Assembly (NCBI GenBank): GCA_028825265.1 | Contig: JAPKAM010000014.1 | Span: 1 to 37,566, forward strand | Source of the DNA: Planctomycetota bacterium | GTDB taxonomy: Bacteria; Planctomycetota; UBA8108; UBA1146 | DNA length: 37,566 bases | Direction: 5' to 3' | Part shown: positions 17,587 to 26,402 of the stretch, piece after piece | Layout of the letters: each line of letters opens with the position of its first letter | Numbering within the stretch: the stretch's first letter is position 1 | Position numbers and translations under genes: made by a program | The notes under the pieces: model-generated | The model's database searches: none | What the model was told of the DNA's origin: nothing | What the model saw: the letters and a program-made list of their open reading frames with translations, nothing else

Positions 17587-18321
17587 TCATTGCGCTTGGT
17601 GATCGTCGAACTGTTCCATCAACTCGGTCGCGACACTACTGACTTCCACCGCGGATGCCTCAATTCGGGTCTTGAAGATGAAATAAGCCACGGTCATCGG
17701 GATCGCCACGATCAGGCCCATCATCGTCGTCATTAGCGCCTGAGAGATACCACTCGCCAAATCCTTCGGTTTCGGTGAAGTTTTGCTCATGGCGATAACG
17801 TTGAATGCCGTCACCATTCCGATCACGGTTCCCAGCAGCCCGAGCATCGGGGAGATCGCCGCAATCAAAGAGATGTAACTGATCTTCCGGTGAAGATCGG
17901 CAGACTCTGCATCACCCGCATCCTCCATCGCTTCCTGGATTTCGTCGTAGGGGCGATCGATTTTTGGCAAACCTGCGGCCAGCACACTAGAGAAGTAACT
18001 AGGTTGCTGTTCGCAAGCGTCGAGCGCGGACTCGTAGTCCCCCGTCTCGAACAACCCTTCCACATGACCGACGAGCTCCGGTGGAACTAGTACATCCCGA
18101 CGCATCTGGATGGCATTCATGATGATCAGGGTCACTCCCACAATCGAGAGCAAAATCAAGATCACCCCCACTGCTCCGGCAGCCTTGATATTGTCGAGCA
18201 CTGAAACCGACTGGCCCTCTGCGGGTTGAGCCTGCACTTCAGTAGTAAATGCTACGCCGAACATGATCAACAGAAGAGCCAACACTGCAGTTCTTCCGCA
18301 GGTGGTTCTCAACTTCTTCAT
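17587..18321 (-). CDS. MotA/TolQ/ExbB-family proton-channel protein
   Basis: A 244-residue ExbB-like protein. ATG 18321 gives a signal peptide (MKKLRTTCGR then a hydrophobic core, cleavage near VQA-QPA at 31-33), as in periplasm-extended ExbB types; a TTG at 18375 would add 18 residues before it. Three membrane segments follow: 49-71, 150-173 (AAISPMLGLLGTVIGMVTAF, the family signature) and 191-216 (GISQALMTTMMGLIVAIPMTV). The cytoplasmic loop with DYESALDACEQQPSYF lies between the first two. ExbB forms the pentameric stator around an ExbD dimer. It sits 59 bases downstream of the TPR gene and just before two exbD genes, the classical stator order. Confidence 0.95.
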   Translation of the reverse strand: MKKLRTTCGRTAVLALLLIMFGVAFTTEVQAQPAEGQSVSVLDNIKAAGAVGVILILLSIVGVTLIIMNAIQMRRDVLVPPELVGHVEGLFETGDYESALDACEQQPSYFSSVLAAGLPKIDRPYDEIQEAMEDAGDAESADLHRKISYISLIAAISPMLGLLGTVIGMVTAFNVIAMSKTSPKPKDLASGISQALMTTMMGLIVAIPMTVAYFIFKTRIEASAVEVSSVATELMEQFDDHQAQ

Positions 18322-18380
18322 CTTCTTGAATCCTCTCAACAGTCCCGGGATTTCCCGGAGGTACTGGATCAACAATTAAT

Positions 18381-19508
18381 CTACTGATTCCAAACCGAGT
18401 TCGGCACCAACTTTTGTAATCTCTGGCTCAATTCGTCGACTCGATCGTTCATTCCTAATTCCTTGGCTGCACTCTTGGCCCGAAACAGTGACTCGGCCAA
18501 GATCTCACCATCACCAGCGGTGGCGACCACCGCTGCCCGGAAGTAGCGGATCATCGCCCACTGCAACTGTGTACGATCGCCGGCAGCTTGCCCCTGGCTG
18601 GCTCGTCCCCAGATCAACCAGGCCTTCGCCCGGGCGGCGGTCGATACGATCGCATTTCGATCGCGATTCTCCAGCACTTTTTGACGAACAGTATCGGTCG
18701 CGGAAGACCATTGTTTCTGTCCCAGTTGGCAACTGGCATATCCTAGCCACGCATCGGCTCCCACCGAAGCCCCCGCCTCAGAATCGTTGGCCACCGAGGA
18801 GAACAGTTCACGGGCTTCGGTCCAATTGTCCTGAGCGAGCAGCACCTCAGCCCTGCCCAGGGTTCCTCCCAGAATCCACCGCTTTCCCATGTCGCCTCGG
18901 GCCAGCGGTAGCAGCGACTGTTCGGCTTCTGACCATTTCCCGGAAATCTTGTAAGCAGTCGACAGGCCGAGCCGCGCAAGAGGGACATAGAAATCCTTCT
19001 TCGACTCGTGCTGTGCCAGGAACGCATCAAAAGCAGCCATCGCCAGCGGGATCTTCGACGCGTCTTGCTGACCCTGGCGAAGAAGCGCCACGGCATGAAG
19101 GTAGCTGGCGTTCGCCCGATGACGATCGGAGCCCTGGCTACTGGCAGATTTCAGGGAATTGACGGCCCCCGCAAGATCTCCTTGCTCGAGCGCCCCTCGT
19201 CCCCTGGAAAGTGTTGTCGGCTCACCGGAGAAGTGCAGTTCCAGCACCTTGTCGGAGGAGACCTTCTGCGACTTGCTGACCCCTGGCAACCGGTACTCCA
19301 CCTGTTCCCACGAGGCGCTCATGATGGTGACCCCCTCGTAGTTTCTCCCCCCGGTGACGATGATCTCATCGGCACATAGAGAAGAGTGCCCCACCAGGGC
19401 ACTGGCGAGGAACAACAACATCCAACGACTCAACCATCGAGGCGCATGAAACGCCAGGATGGGACAATTGCCTGATTTCATCATTTCGTCTTTCATCGTC
19501 ACTGGCAT
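18381..19508 (-). CDS. Secreted TPR-repeat protein (375 aa)
   Basis: A 375-residue protein with a signal-anchor or signal peptide (hydrophobic 25-45, ending near SLCADE), a short beta-rich region (about 48-95: IIVTGGRNYEGVTIMSAS, SSDKVLELHFSG) resembling small SH3-like repeats before TPR domains, and TPR-like helical repeats from about 100 to the end. No catalytic motif is seen. ATG 19508 has GGAG eight bases upstream and overlaps the end of the previous TPR gene by ten bases, so the two are translationally coupled. Its location directly before exbB-exbD-exbD suggests it is a periplasmic partner of the motor, possibly transmitting force to the other TPR proteins or to the secretins; this is inference. 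Confidence 0.8.
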   Translation of the reverse strand: MPVTMKDEMMKSGNCPILAFHAPRWLSRWMLLFLASALVGHSSLCADEIIVTGGRNYEGVTIMSASWEQVEYRLPGVSKSQKVSSDKVLELHFSGEPTTLSRGRGALEQGDLAGAVNSLKSASSQGSDRHRANASYLHAVALLRQGQQDASKIPLAMAAFDAFLAQHESKKDFYVPLARLGLSTAYKISGKWSEAEQSLLPLARGDMGKRWILGGTLGRAEVLLAQDNWTEARELFSSVANDSEAGASVGADAWLGYASCQLGQKQWSSATDTVRQKVLENRDRNAIVSTAARAKAWLIWGRASQGQAAGDRTQLQWAMIRYFRAAVVATAGDGEILAESLFRAKSAAKELGMNDRVDELSQRLQKLVPNSVWNQ

Positions 19509-22345
19509 TCTTTCTCCAGTAGATCAAATCGTTGCTGAAGACTCTCTGGAGCGAACGATGACGTTCCCCCTCCGGCCTTCAATCTTCGACTGCTGATCAG
19601 TCCAATCACTTTTTCACATTGTTTTCTGGCCTTCAGCACTTCCAAGTAGTGCAACCAAGTGGACCAGTAATCTCGCTCAAAGAGTGGCGGAATTCCATCT
19701 CCATAGAGCAGCGATTGTCTTCGTTGATCAAGGATCGCCAGCGCCGAACGTAAATCGTCCGACATCAATTCGAGCCGGCTGGCATCCAGATCGCCTTCAT
19801 ACAGACCACGATGGGCTGCAGCTCGTTGAACCAGCACAAACGGCGCATCTTGATAGGCACCGTTATAGGTGTCGTCAGAATACTTTTCGATGATCTCATC
19901 GAGGCTATCCAGGGCATCTCGATGCTTCCCGGCAGCATTCGCTGCTTTGGCGAGGAAGTAAGAGACGCCGATCTCCAGCACAGAATCTCCAGATCCCCCC
20001 GCCGCTTGCTGAGCGTCGGCGAGCATCGTTGCCGCTTCTTCGGGGAAATCTGCATCGATCAGGATCGATGCCAGTCCCAACCGCACAGCCGGTTCCGCCT
20101 CATCGAACTGGGAACCGGGCAACTGGATCCACTCCAGCACCAGTTCCCCCGCTCGTCGAACATCAGTCTGGGTCGATGAAACTCTGCAAGCTTCGATTTG
20201 ATAGTAGGTGGCTGCGACCAAGGAGTGCTCGGTGGGCCAGTATTTGCGGATCTCGGCCAGGCATTTTTCGGCAAAAGTGAGTTGACCACTGGCACAGTGG
20301 ATCTCGTGCAACAGCAGTATTGCTGCCTCACGGTAAACATTGCTACCCGACAATTCTTCGAGCACTGGCTTGAGCGCATCGATGGCGGAAGCCGAGTTCT
20401 TGCCCCGATCACTCCAGTAGATCCGGCCCAACTCATAGCGAAGCGATGATTCTCCAGACACATCGCGATCCTGGCGAGCCGCAGCGAGCAATGCTCTGAT
20501 CTCACCGGCGGCATCGCGGGTTCCTTGGTCCACATCGGCACTCATCCGAAACAAGCAGCGTGCACCTGCCGCTCGAGCCCGGTAGAAAAATGGAACCGTT
20601 CGTTCACCTGTTCCATCGTCGTACTTTGAAGCAATTCGACGGAACATGTCTCGTGCCTTGCTGTACTCTCCCCGGTCCTCAGCCTCGCTCGCTTGCTGAA
20701 GTTTCAACTGTTCGCTACCCAGTCCCTGGGAGTGGTCAGCAAACAACTTCTCGGCTACCGGAACCAGTTCTGCCCAGGCACCACCTTGGCTACTGCCGAG
20801 ATCTCCAACGATGGCAAAAAAGTTCTGGCTGGCCATCGCCACCACATCGCTATCGGGGTATTGCTCGAGCAGATCCTGGTAAGCCAAGGCCGCTTCTTCA
20901 ATCCGGCCCAGCGCATCGCTCGACTCGCCAATCTCGTAGAGGGCTTTCGCCTTCCACTGACGAGCCAGCTTGTCGTCGATGCGGCATCCGAGAGCCCTCT
21001 TGGCCGCTTCCGCCGCTTCGAGAGGTTGCCCACGATCACGGAAACCTGCCGCGGCACGAACATACAGTTCGGGTGACAGATTCCCCACATTCATCTCCAG
21101 TAGACGACTGACTCCGCGAGCGAGACGATCGAGCGCATCACGAGTTCCAGAAGGGTCTGCCTTCCAGTTCTCAGGAGTGTCGTAACGCCGGATCAATTGA
21201 TCCAGCAGTGCCAGGCCAGTGGATCGGTCTCCTCCAGCGATCCGAGAGACCGCCTCCTCGACATCGAGAACCGCCACCAGCGGCGCAATCTCCGGATTCT
21301 CAGGAGTACTCCGGTATGGAAAGTTTGAATCTACATCTTCGTAAAGGTATTCCAGTAATTCAAGGGCGTCGGTGGCCATCGAAGCTCGATTGTATGCGGC
21401 CAACGATCCAGCCAGCGCTTCAACCCTCAAGCTGCGAATGAACTGCACGACCTCGGGGGCATAAGGAGGATCTCCACTCGGCTCGATATCGACCAGTAAT
21501 TCCAGTTCAGCAGCGGCCTGCTGTGGATGCCCGGATGCGGCGAGTGCCTTGCCGAAAATCAACTGGGCTCGATAGCGTCGAGCAAAGTTCTCGTATCGCA
21601 AATCGACAAATTGTTTGGCCAGCAGTGCCAGTTCGCCGAAGAGTGACTGCTTGGCTTCGGAGTCGTCCGGCAACAGGCCTGTATACAGTTCGATGGCCGC
21701 CAGTTCCTGGAACTCCCAGAGATCACGTATCTGTACCTTTTCAGCCAAACTGTCCGACAGAGAACGTTTTCTCTCGGGGTCGGTCTCGGCAATTACCTTG
21801 GCTACGATCGCATCCACATCGGAGTTTTGAATCCGAATATTGTCTTTCAGGATCCGACGGACTTCGTCCTCCCAGAGACGATCACGTTTCACGATGAAAG
21901 CCTGGCGGTCTGTCGGACTGGTGGCGAAGACCGCCTCGGTATTCGCATCGCTGAGACGCAGCAGGGCCGCCAAAACGGCTTCCAGTTTGGCTCCCTTGGA
22001 TCGCATGTGATTGGGATACTTCTTGGCCAACGTCCGGATCGCCTGCTCGTATCCATCCACATCACCCTCGATGCGAGTCGCATCGGCCAGGAAGTACTCG
22101 AGGCTCGCTCGAGCAACGGCACTGGCTGTTTTCTTGCGAGACTCGATCCAGATCCGGGCCAGATCGGGGCTGTTGTAGGAAATTATCAGTTCACGAACCA
22201 GCGATCGCTCTTCAGCGGTGAGGTCACCACGCCCGAGACTCTGTGCACCGACCCAGGACGTCGCCAGAAGCGACATTCCGATCGAAACACAAAGCAGTAC
22301 AATGCCTCGAAGACGGCACTGTCCTGTCCGGTTACATGATTCCAT
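19499..22345 (-). CDS. Large periplasmic TPR-repeat protein (948 aa)
   Basis: A 948-residue protein with a signal peptide (hydrophobic about 14-33, cleavage near VGA-QS) followed by alpha-helical TPR-like repeats over nearly its whole length; examples are DGYEQAIRTLAKKYPNH, GKALAASGHPQQAAAELELL, RIEEAALAYQDLLEQYPDS and AGKHRDALDSLDEIIEKYS. No enzyme motif was seen. I chose ATG 22345 (GGGAG eight bases upstream, proper signal peptide) over ATG 22399. It probably serves as a periplasmic scaffold, in the manner of PilF/PilW or YbgF/CpoB proteins that link secretins or Tol complexes, but it is far larger than either. It lies 154 bases after secretin 1, behind a tandem repeat, and overlaps the next TPR gene. 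Confidence 0.82.
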   Translation of the reverse strand: MESCNRTGQCRLRGIVLLCVSIGMSLLATSWVGAQSLGRGDLTAEERSLVRELIISYNSPDLARIWIESRKKTASAVARASLEYFLADATRIEGDVDGYEQAIRTLAKKYPNHMRSKGAKLEAVLAALLRLSDANTEAVFATSPTDRQAFIVKRDRLWEDEVRRILKDNIRIQNSDVDAIVAKVIAETDPERKRSLSDSLAEKVQIRDLWEFQELAAIELYTGLLPDDSEAKQSLFGELALLAKQFVDLRYENFARRYRAQLIFGKALAASGHPQQAAAELELLVDIEPSGDPPYAPEVVQFIRSLRVEALAGSLAAYNRASMATDALELLEYLYEDVDSNFPYRSTPENPEIAPLVAVLDVEEAVSRIAGGDRSTGLALLDQLIRRYDTPENWKADPSGTRDALDRLARGVSRLLEMNVGNLSPELYVRAAAGFRDRGQPLEAAEAAKRALGCRIDDKLARQWKAKALYEIGESSDALGRIEEAALAYQDLLEQYPDSDVVAMASQNFFAIVGDLGSSQGGAWAELVPVAEKLFADHSQGLGSEQLKLQQASEAEDRGEYSKARDMFRRIASKYDDGTGERTVPFFYRARAAGARCLFRMSADVDQGTRDAAGEIRALLAAARQDRDVSGESSLRYELGRIYWSDRGKNSASAIDALKPVLEELSGSNVYREAAILLLHEIHCASGQLTFAEKCLAEIRKYWPTEHSLVAATYYQIEACRVSSTQTDVRRAGELVLEWIQLPGSQFDEAEPAVRLGLASILIDADFPEEAATMLADAQQAAGGSGDSVLEIGVSYFLAKAANAAGKHRDALDSLDEIIEKYSDDTYNGAYQDAPFVLVQRAAAHRGLYEGDLDASRLELMSDDLRSALAILDQRRQSLLYGDGIPPLFERDYWSTWLHYLEVLKARKQCEKVIGLISSRRLKAGGGTSSFAPESLQQRFDLLEKECQ

Positions 22346-22426
22346 CCACACCACTCCCGCCTCCCCGTCGCGGGCATCGACATTTCTGTCGTGCAACATC
22401 TCTATCGTGCAACGCTCTCACCGAAT

Positions 22427-22503
22427 GGGCTCAGTCACTCAATGGGATCAGTCACTCCATCGGCTCAGTTCCTCAATAGGTTCAGTCACTCAATAGGCTC
22501 AGT
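22427..22503. repeat. 17-base tandem repeat, about 4.5 copies
   Basis: Units of 17 bases start at 22427, 22444, 22461, 22478 and 22495 (last one partial). The consensus is NGGCTCAGTCACTCAAT, with one to four changes per copy. The final partial copy overlaps the stop codon of secretin 1 (22499-22501). In the sense of transcription the array lies immediately after that stop and ends about 80 bases before the start of the large TPR gene. There are no spacers between units, so it is not a CRISPR array. Confidence 0.9.
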
Positions 22504-25003
22504 TGAACTTCTTGCTCTCTTCGTCACGGATCACTGTGATCTTTGAGCTGATGAGCACGAACAGGTTCGACTGCATACGCGCCTCACCTTTGCGTCCCAT
22601 CAGGAAATCGAGGAACGGCAAACGCGAAATACTTGGGATCCCGACCTGAGCATCCTGGGTCACAGTTCTCTTCAGGCCACCCACCAGCACGGTTCCACCG
22701 TCCGGAATCGTTACCGTGGTCTTGATATTGGTGACCGACAACACCGGGAATTCGACCCTCAAATTGGTCAGTCCCAGAGTCAGCACCTTGAATCGAGACG
22801 GCAACTGGACCGCCAGTGTCGGCTCGATCTCCAGGATGACGTATTTCCGATCGTGGCTGACGGTCGGACGAACCTGCAGGATGGATCCCGCATTGAGGAT
22901 TCCGATGACTGGATTGATCACCGGAACCACCCCGGTCTGGTTCACCTCTGCGTCCTCGATGTAGGCGCTCTGGTCCACCACCAGTGAGTGGGAAATCTGC
23001 GTGTTGAACGCCGTCACACGTGGTGCATTCAATCGCCTGAACTGCTGAGATTTCTGATTCGCCTCGAGGATCGCCTCGAGCGCATAGGAATCGAGCACGT
23101 TGTATTGCACGGCAAATCCACCACGGTTGCTGATCTCGAAGGGCGACACGGAGGAACCCAGTGGTAGTGAAAATGCGTTGTAGGCCGCGGCCCGAACATC
23201 GATCTCACCCTGTGCATCGACAATCTCGAAACCGGAGGCGATTTGGGCTCCCGCGCCGTCGGTATCACTAATCGGGTTCGGCAAATTCGAGTTGAATGGA
23301 TTACCGTAATCGACACCGATGGATTCAAGGAAGTTGTCCTGAAGATCGATGAAACGCGCTTCCACCGTCACCATCACACCCGTGGATTTCCGCAAAGCTT
23401 CCAGCAGCTGGATCAACTTGCGATGATTTTCCAGCGTGGTGCGGGCCACCAGTTTGCCGTTCTGGTACTTGACGCTCTCTCCATCGGCCTCACCCTCATC
23501 ACCGAACAAGGCGGTGATCACCAATTCGACCAGCAGATCAGAGTCGAGAGTGGTTTCCTGGGTGTCTTCATCTCCACCGAGATCAAACAGACCTCCACCG
23601 CCACCAGCATCTCCATCTTGACTCGACTGAAGTGCCAGTTTTGGTGCTCTGAAATCGGGGTGGGCCTTGGTGATATCGGAGACTTCATAAAACTCAAGGA
23701 ACAGATCATTTCGGACCGAATCGGATGGACCGATGAGCACGGCCCCTGAACGAATGACATATGAAAAGGGTGGGTCGTTCCCCGAAAGCACCAGTCTAAG
23801 AACGCTTTCAATCGGGAGATCCGTCATCTCTGCCAGACGAACCATCCCGTCGCCACCTTCGAGAGAATCGCGCGCTTCTTTGGTCAGGACGAAGTTAATT
23901 CCAGACAGATCCGACAGGAATTCCATCACCTGGTCAAATGGCTCGTCTGGGAATTCGACGCTGGCCACCCGGACTCGCAACTTGCTCCGAATGCTTTTCT
24001 CCTGCGGACTTTCCACCGCTTGAAGCCGCTCCTCCAGGCTCTGGTCCTGGCGCGTAATCCGGCTCCAGTCCTCACGAGAAGGAAAGTTGAAAATGTCGGT
24101 GTATGGGATCTCGGATTCGAGTTGTGAGATGAAGGTACGATCCCACTCCAGTGAGGTTTGCATACCTGTGTCCAGAACATCGTACATGTGGCGCAAGTCC
24201 GCAGCTTCCCTGCGCAACGCACGGACATCCTGACGAGACGGATCAAGGTTCAGAACGGTATCGCAGAGGTCGATCACTCCCTCGTAGTTGCGCTCCGAAA
24301 AAAGACGTCGAGCTTGACGCAATACTTCTTCGATGCGGTTCTGGATGAACGACAAGGACCGAGTCATCTCCGACTCTGCCTGAGTCAGTATCCGCATCTC
24401 CTGTTCGCGTCGTGCGGCAGAAACCGATTGTTGACGCAACTGAGTGGCTTCTTGCTTCGACTGCTTGGCACGATTTTGCAGATCACTGAGATCGTAATCG
24501 AAGGGGAACCAGCGGATTCTCTCCATTACCTGATCGAAGATCGAAATCGCCTTGTCGAAGTTGTCATCATCCATCGATCGCCGACCGTTGAGATAGAGTC
24601 GATCCAACTCAAAAACATCCTGCTGTAGACGAATGTTCTTCTCCTCGACCAATCGACGACGCAAATCCTGGATATCGCCGCTTCGATCGCCAAGGATCAG
24701 CAACACAGTTTCCAGTTTTTGGCGTGCGTCATCGTTGCCGGGATCGAGGCGTACGGCCTCCTGTAACTTCTCCTCAGCCTCGACATACCGGAGTTCGTTC
24801 ATCAACTTCTGAGCCGCCTCAGTGGCAGATTGAGAAGCCTTCACGCGCTGCTGGCCTTCGAGGGAAATATCGCGGATTAGATCATCCACGTCGCCGGCCT
24901 GGAAGGCGTTGACTGGACTCGCCGCTGCGCAAACGAGCACCAGAAGGTACGCGAAGAGCAGCACACTGATTCGCGCAAAGGATGCTCGCAGGATATTCGT
25001 CAT
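22499..25003 (-). CDS. Secretin 1: PilQ/Amuc_1098-like TPR-secretin
   Basis: An 834-residue protein with a cleavable signal peptide (hydrophobic 12-28, cleavage near VNA-FQ), TPR-like helices (about 57-105), a coiled-coil segment (115-235), a second TPR-like pair (228-265), IPYTDIFNFPSREDW (299-313), an STN/N0-like domain (340-425), a Gly/Asp-rich linker (461-483), an N1-like part (485-545) and a secretin barrel (about 545-825) with IPDGGTVLVGG (766-776) and IPSISRLPFLDFLMG (789-803). In gene order it follows pilM-N, pilO and a pilP-position gene, so it is the PilQ equivalent. Unlike secretin 2 it has no lipobox. ATG 25003 has AAGGAGAG upstream. It very likely forms an outer-membrane ring. 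Confidence 0.93.
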   Translation of the reverse strand: MTNILRASFARISVLLFAYLLVLVCAAASPVNAFQAGDVDDLIRDISLEGQQRVKASQSATEAAQKLMNELRYVEAEEKLQEAVRLDPGNDDARQKLETVLLILGDRSGDIQDLRRRLVEEKNIRLQQDVFELDRLYLNGRRSMDDDNFDKAISIFDQVMERIRWFPFDYDLSDLQNRAKQSKQEATQLRQQSVSAARREQEMRILTQAESEMTRSLSFIQNRIEEVLRQARRLFSERNYEGVIDLCDTVLNLDPSRQDVRALRREAADLRHMYDVLDTGMQTSLEWDRTFISQLESEIPYTDIFNFPSREDWSRITRQDQSLEERLQAVESPQEKSIRSKLRVRVASVEFPDEPFDQVMEFLSDLSGINFVLTKEARDSLEGGDGMVRLAEMTDLPIESVLRLVLSGNDPPFSYVIRSGAVLIGPSDSVRNDLFLEFYEVSDITKAHPDFRAPKLALQSSQDGDAGGGGGLFDLGGDEDTQETTLDSDLLVELVITALFGDEGEADGESVKYQNGKLVARTTLENHRKLIQLLEALRKSTGVMVTVEARFIDLQDNFLESIGVDYGNPFNSNLPNPISDTDGAGAQIASGFEIVDAQGEIDVRAAAYNAFSLPLGSSVSPFEISNRGGFAVQYNVLDSYALEAILEANQKSQQFRRLNAPRVTAFNTQISHSLVVDQSAYIEDAEVNQTGVVPVINPVIGILNAGSILQVRPTVSHDRKYVILEIEPTLAVQLPSRFKVLTLGLTNLRVEFPVLSVTNIKTTVTIPDGGTVLVGGLKRTVTQDAQVGIPSISRLPFLDFLMGRKGEARMQSNLFVLISSKITVIRDEESKKFN

Positions 25004-25245
25004 CGATCTCTCCTTGCTTCACACAGTCGATTATTCGGACCCCGGAGTTCCGAAACTCCAAGATGAAGTTTCGTTTCGCCGAAGTGTATCCAGAGATCGG
25101 CGGAACCGATCCCGTATTGTCTTTCTGATCTTCTCCTGATCAGGATTCTCGAGAATGATTCCCGATCCCCTGTCAGCAACCCGAGGCCGTATCCGACGAT
25201 CTCGGTAACATTCACGTCAAATCTCGAAGCACTCACTCCAACTCG
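25004..25245 (-). other. Intergenic gap before secretin 1
   Basis: This gap of about 240 bases inside the cluster holds no credible gene. It contains a short inverted repeat (GGAGTT/AACTCC near 25044-25059) and the SD of secretin 1. A separate promoter for secretin 1 would fit here, but I see no pair of -35/-10 boxes with correct spacing. Confidence 0.35.
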
Positions 25246-25266
25246 CCGACCTCAGTTCAAGGTCGG
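25246..25266 (-). terminator. Hairpin after the pilP-position gene
   Basis: CCGACCT-CAGTTCA-AGGTCGG forms a perfect seven-pair stem starting seven bases beyond the stop at 25273. The minus-strand sequence after it (CGAGTTGGAG) has no U-run, so it is likely a partial terminator or mRNA-stabilising structure that lowers or separates expression of the downstream genes. Confidence 0.4.
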
Positions 25267-25272
25267 GTCAAA

Positions 25273-26388
25273 TCATCGATCGTCACCACCACCAAAAAGT
25301 CCACCACCAGTACGGGCAGGCGCTCGCTTGGAAGGTGTGGGCTTGGTGGGAGTTTCTTCTGCATCGCCCACTTCGGTCACATTTCCATCGGTCTCTTCCG
25401 GGTCGGAAGCCTCCGCCGGATCCGCATCCGTATTGACCCAATCATCGGGGTTGAGTGCTTGCGGATCCGCATTGTTCTTGAGATACATCCGTTTGCCGCC
25501 GGAATCTTTGAGGACCACGGTGCGACCATCCGCAGTGTCCTGGATTCGCTCTAGGTGGAATCCGGTACCGAACAGATCTTCACCGACCGTTCCTTGAGAA
25601 CTCTCGGTGATGATCTTGGTGTTGCGCTTCATGGCCGCAGAATCCCAGTTCCAGAGGGTATTCTGAACCGTGACCCGACCCGGGACAAAGTTTCCGGCTG
25701 CATCCAATTTCCCGATCTGAGCACCGCTGACACGCCAGATCGAATTCGCTGGATAGAGCACCGCACCACTGGCACCGGAGGTGGTCACCTCGGCTCCGCT
25801 GGCGAAGGCGATGGAACTGGTCGAACGAGCCCGTGTCGTGATGCGATAACTGTAAGACTTACCCGTCTCGAGAGTCACGGATTCCGCAACGAAGTCAGCC
25901 CCCGACTGGACCGAGGAGATGGTCGCAATCTTGGACCACTCCGATCCCCCTTCGCTCATCTCGAGATTGCAAGAAACCACATCGGCACGATCGAAGATGC
26001 TGTGACGACCACTGATTCTGTGAATGGTGGATTTGCTGCTGGCATCACGAATCACCTCGACCTTGGCTAACCAGCCGGGTGCCAGTTCTGGAGGAAGGAT
26101 GACAGCGGAGCGAAACAGTTCCAGCCTGGCCGGACGACGGTAGAAGACCCACTCAGGGATCACCGTCTCTCCACTGAAGGAGAATGCTTTCCGAACCTCG
26201 TTCTCGACCTCTGGAGGGCTCAAATTGCCGACCGATTGTTCCGCCTCAGTCTCCCGGATCCGATCGGTGGCTTGGTTGATCGCATCGGAGAAGACTCCCC
26301 CCTGATCCTTCATCAGAGCCGCAGATGCAAACCCTCCCAACAGGATTAGAAGGGCCAGACCGATGGCAAGTTTATCGATGTGTTGCAT
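25273..26388 (-). CDS. Membrane-anchored periplasmic protein in the pilP position
   Basis: A 371-residue protein with one N-terminal membrane segment (about 7-26), then an extended beta-rich region with a fibronectin-III-like stretch (about 80-210, including LELFRSAVILPPELAPGW and ETGKSYSYRITTRARS), a second beta region (about 225-300) and a low-complexity acidic/Pro tail ending in GGGLFGGGDDR. I do not recognise a named family. Its place between the pilO-like gene and secretin 1 matches PilP, which connects PilN/O to PilQ, and also a hypothetical protein of the Akkermansia Amuc_1098-1101 locus as I recall it; sequence similarity to PilP is not evident. ATG 26388 follows the pilO stop by 14 bases with GAGG upstream. 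Confidence 0.75.
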   Translation of the reverse strand: MQHIDKLAIGLALLILLGGFASAALMKDQGGVFSDAINQATDRIRETEAEQSVGNLSPPEVENEVRKAFSFSGETVIPEWVFYRRPARLELFRSAVILPPELAPGWLAKVEVIRDASSKSTIHRISGRHSIFDRADVVSCNLEMSEGGSEWSKIATISSVQSGADFVAESVTLETGKSYSYRITTRARSTSSIAFASGAEVTTSGASGAVLYPANSIWRVSGAQIGKLDAAGNFVPGRVTVQNTLWNWDSAAMKRNTKIITESSQGTVGEDLFGTGFHLERIQDTADGRTVVLKDSGGKRMYLKNNADPQALNPDDWVNTDADPAEASDPEETDGNVTEVGDAEETPTKPTPSKRAPARTGGGLFGGGDDR

Positions 26389-26402
26389 TGATGGCCTCGT
26401 TC

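Noticed and set aside
20560-21111. Plus-strand open frame of 183 codons
   Set aside because: It is antisense to the large TPR gene and shows only Pro/Arg/Ser-rich shadow composition.
22427-22503. CRISPR array
   Set aside because: Units are contiguous without spacers and are only 17 bases; no cas genes nearby. The same holds for 29866-29929.
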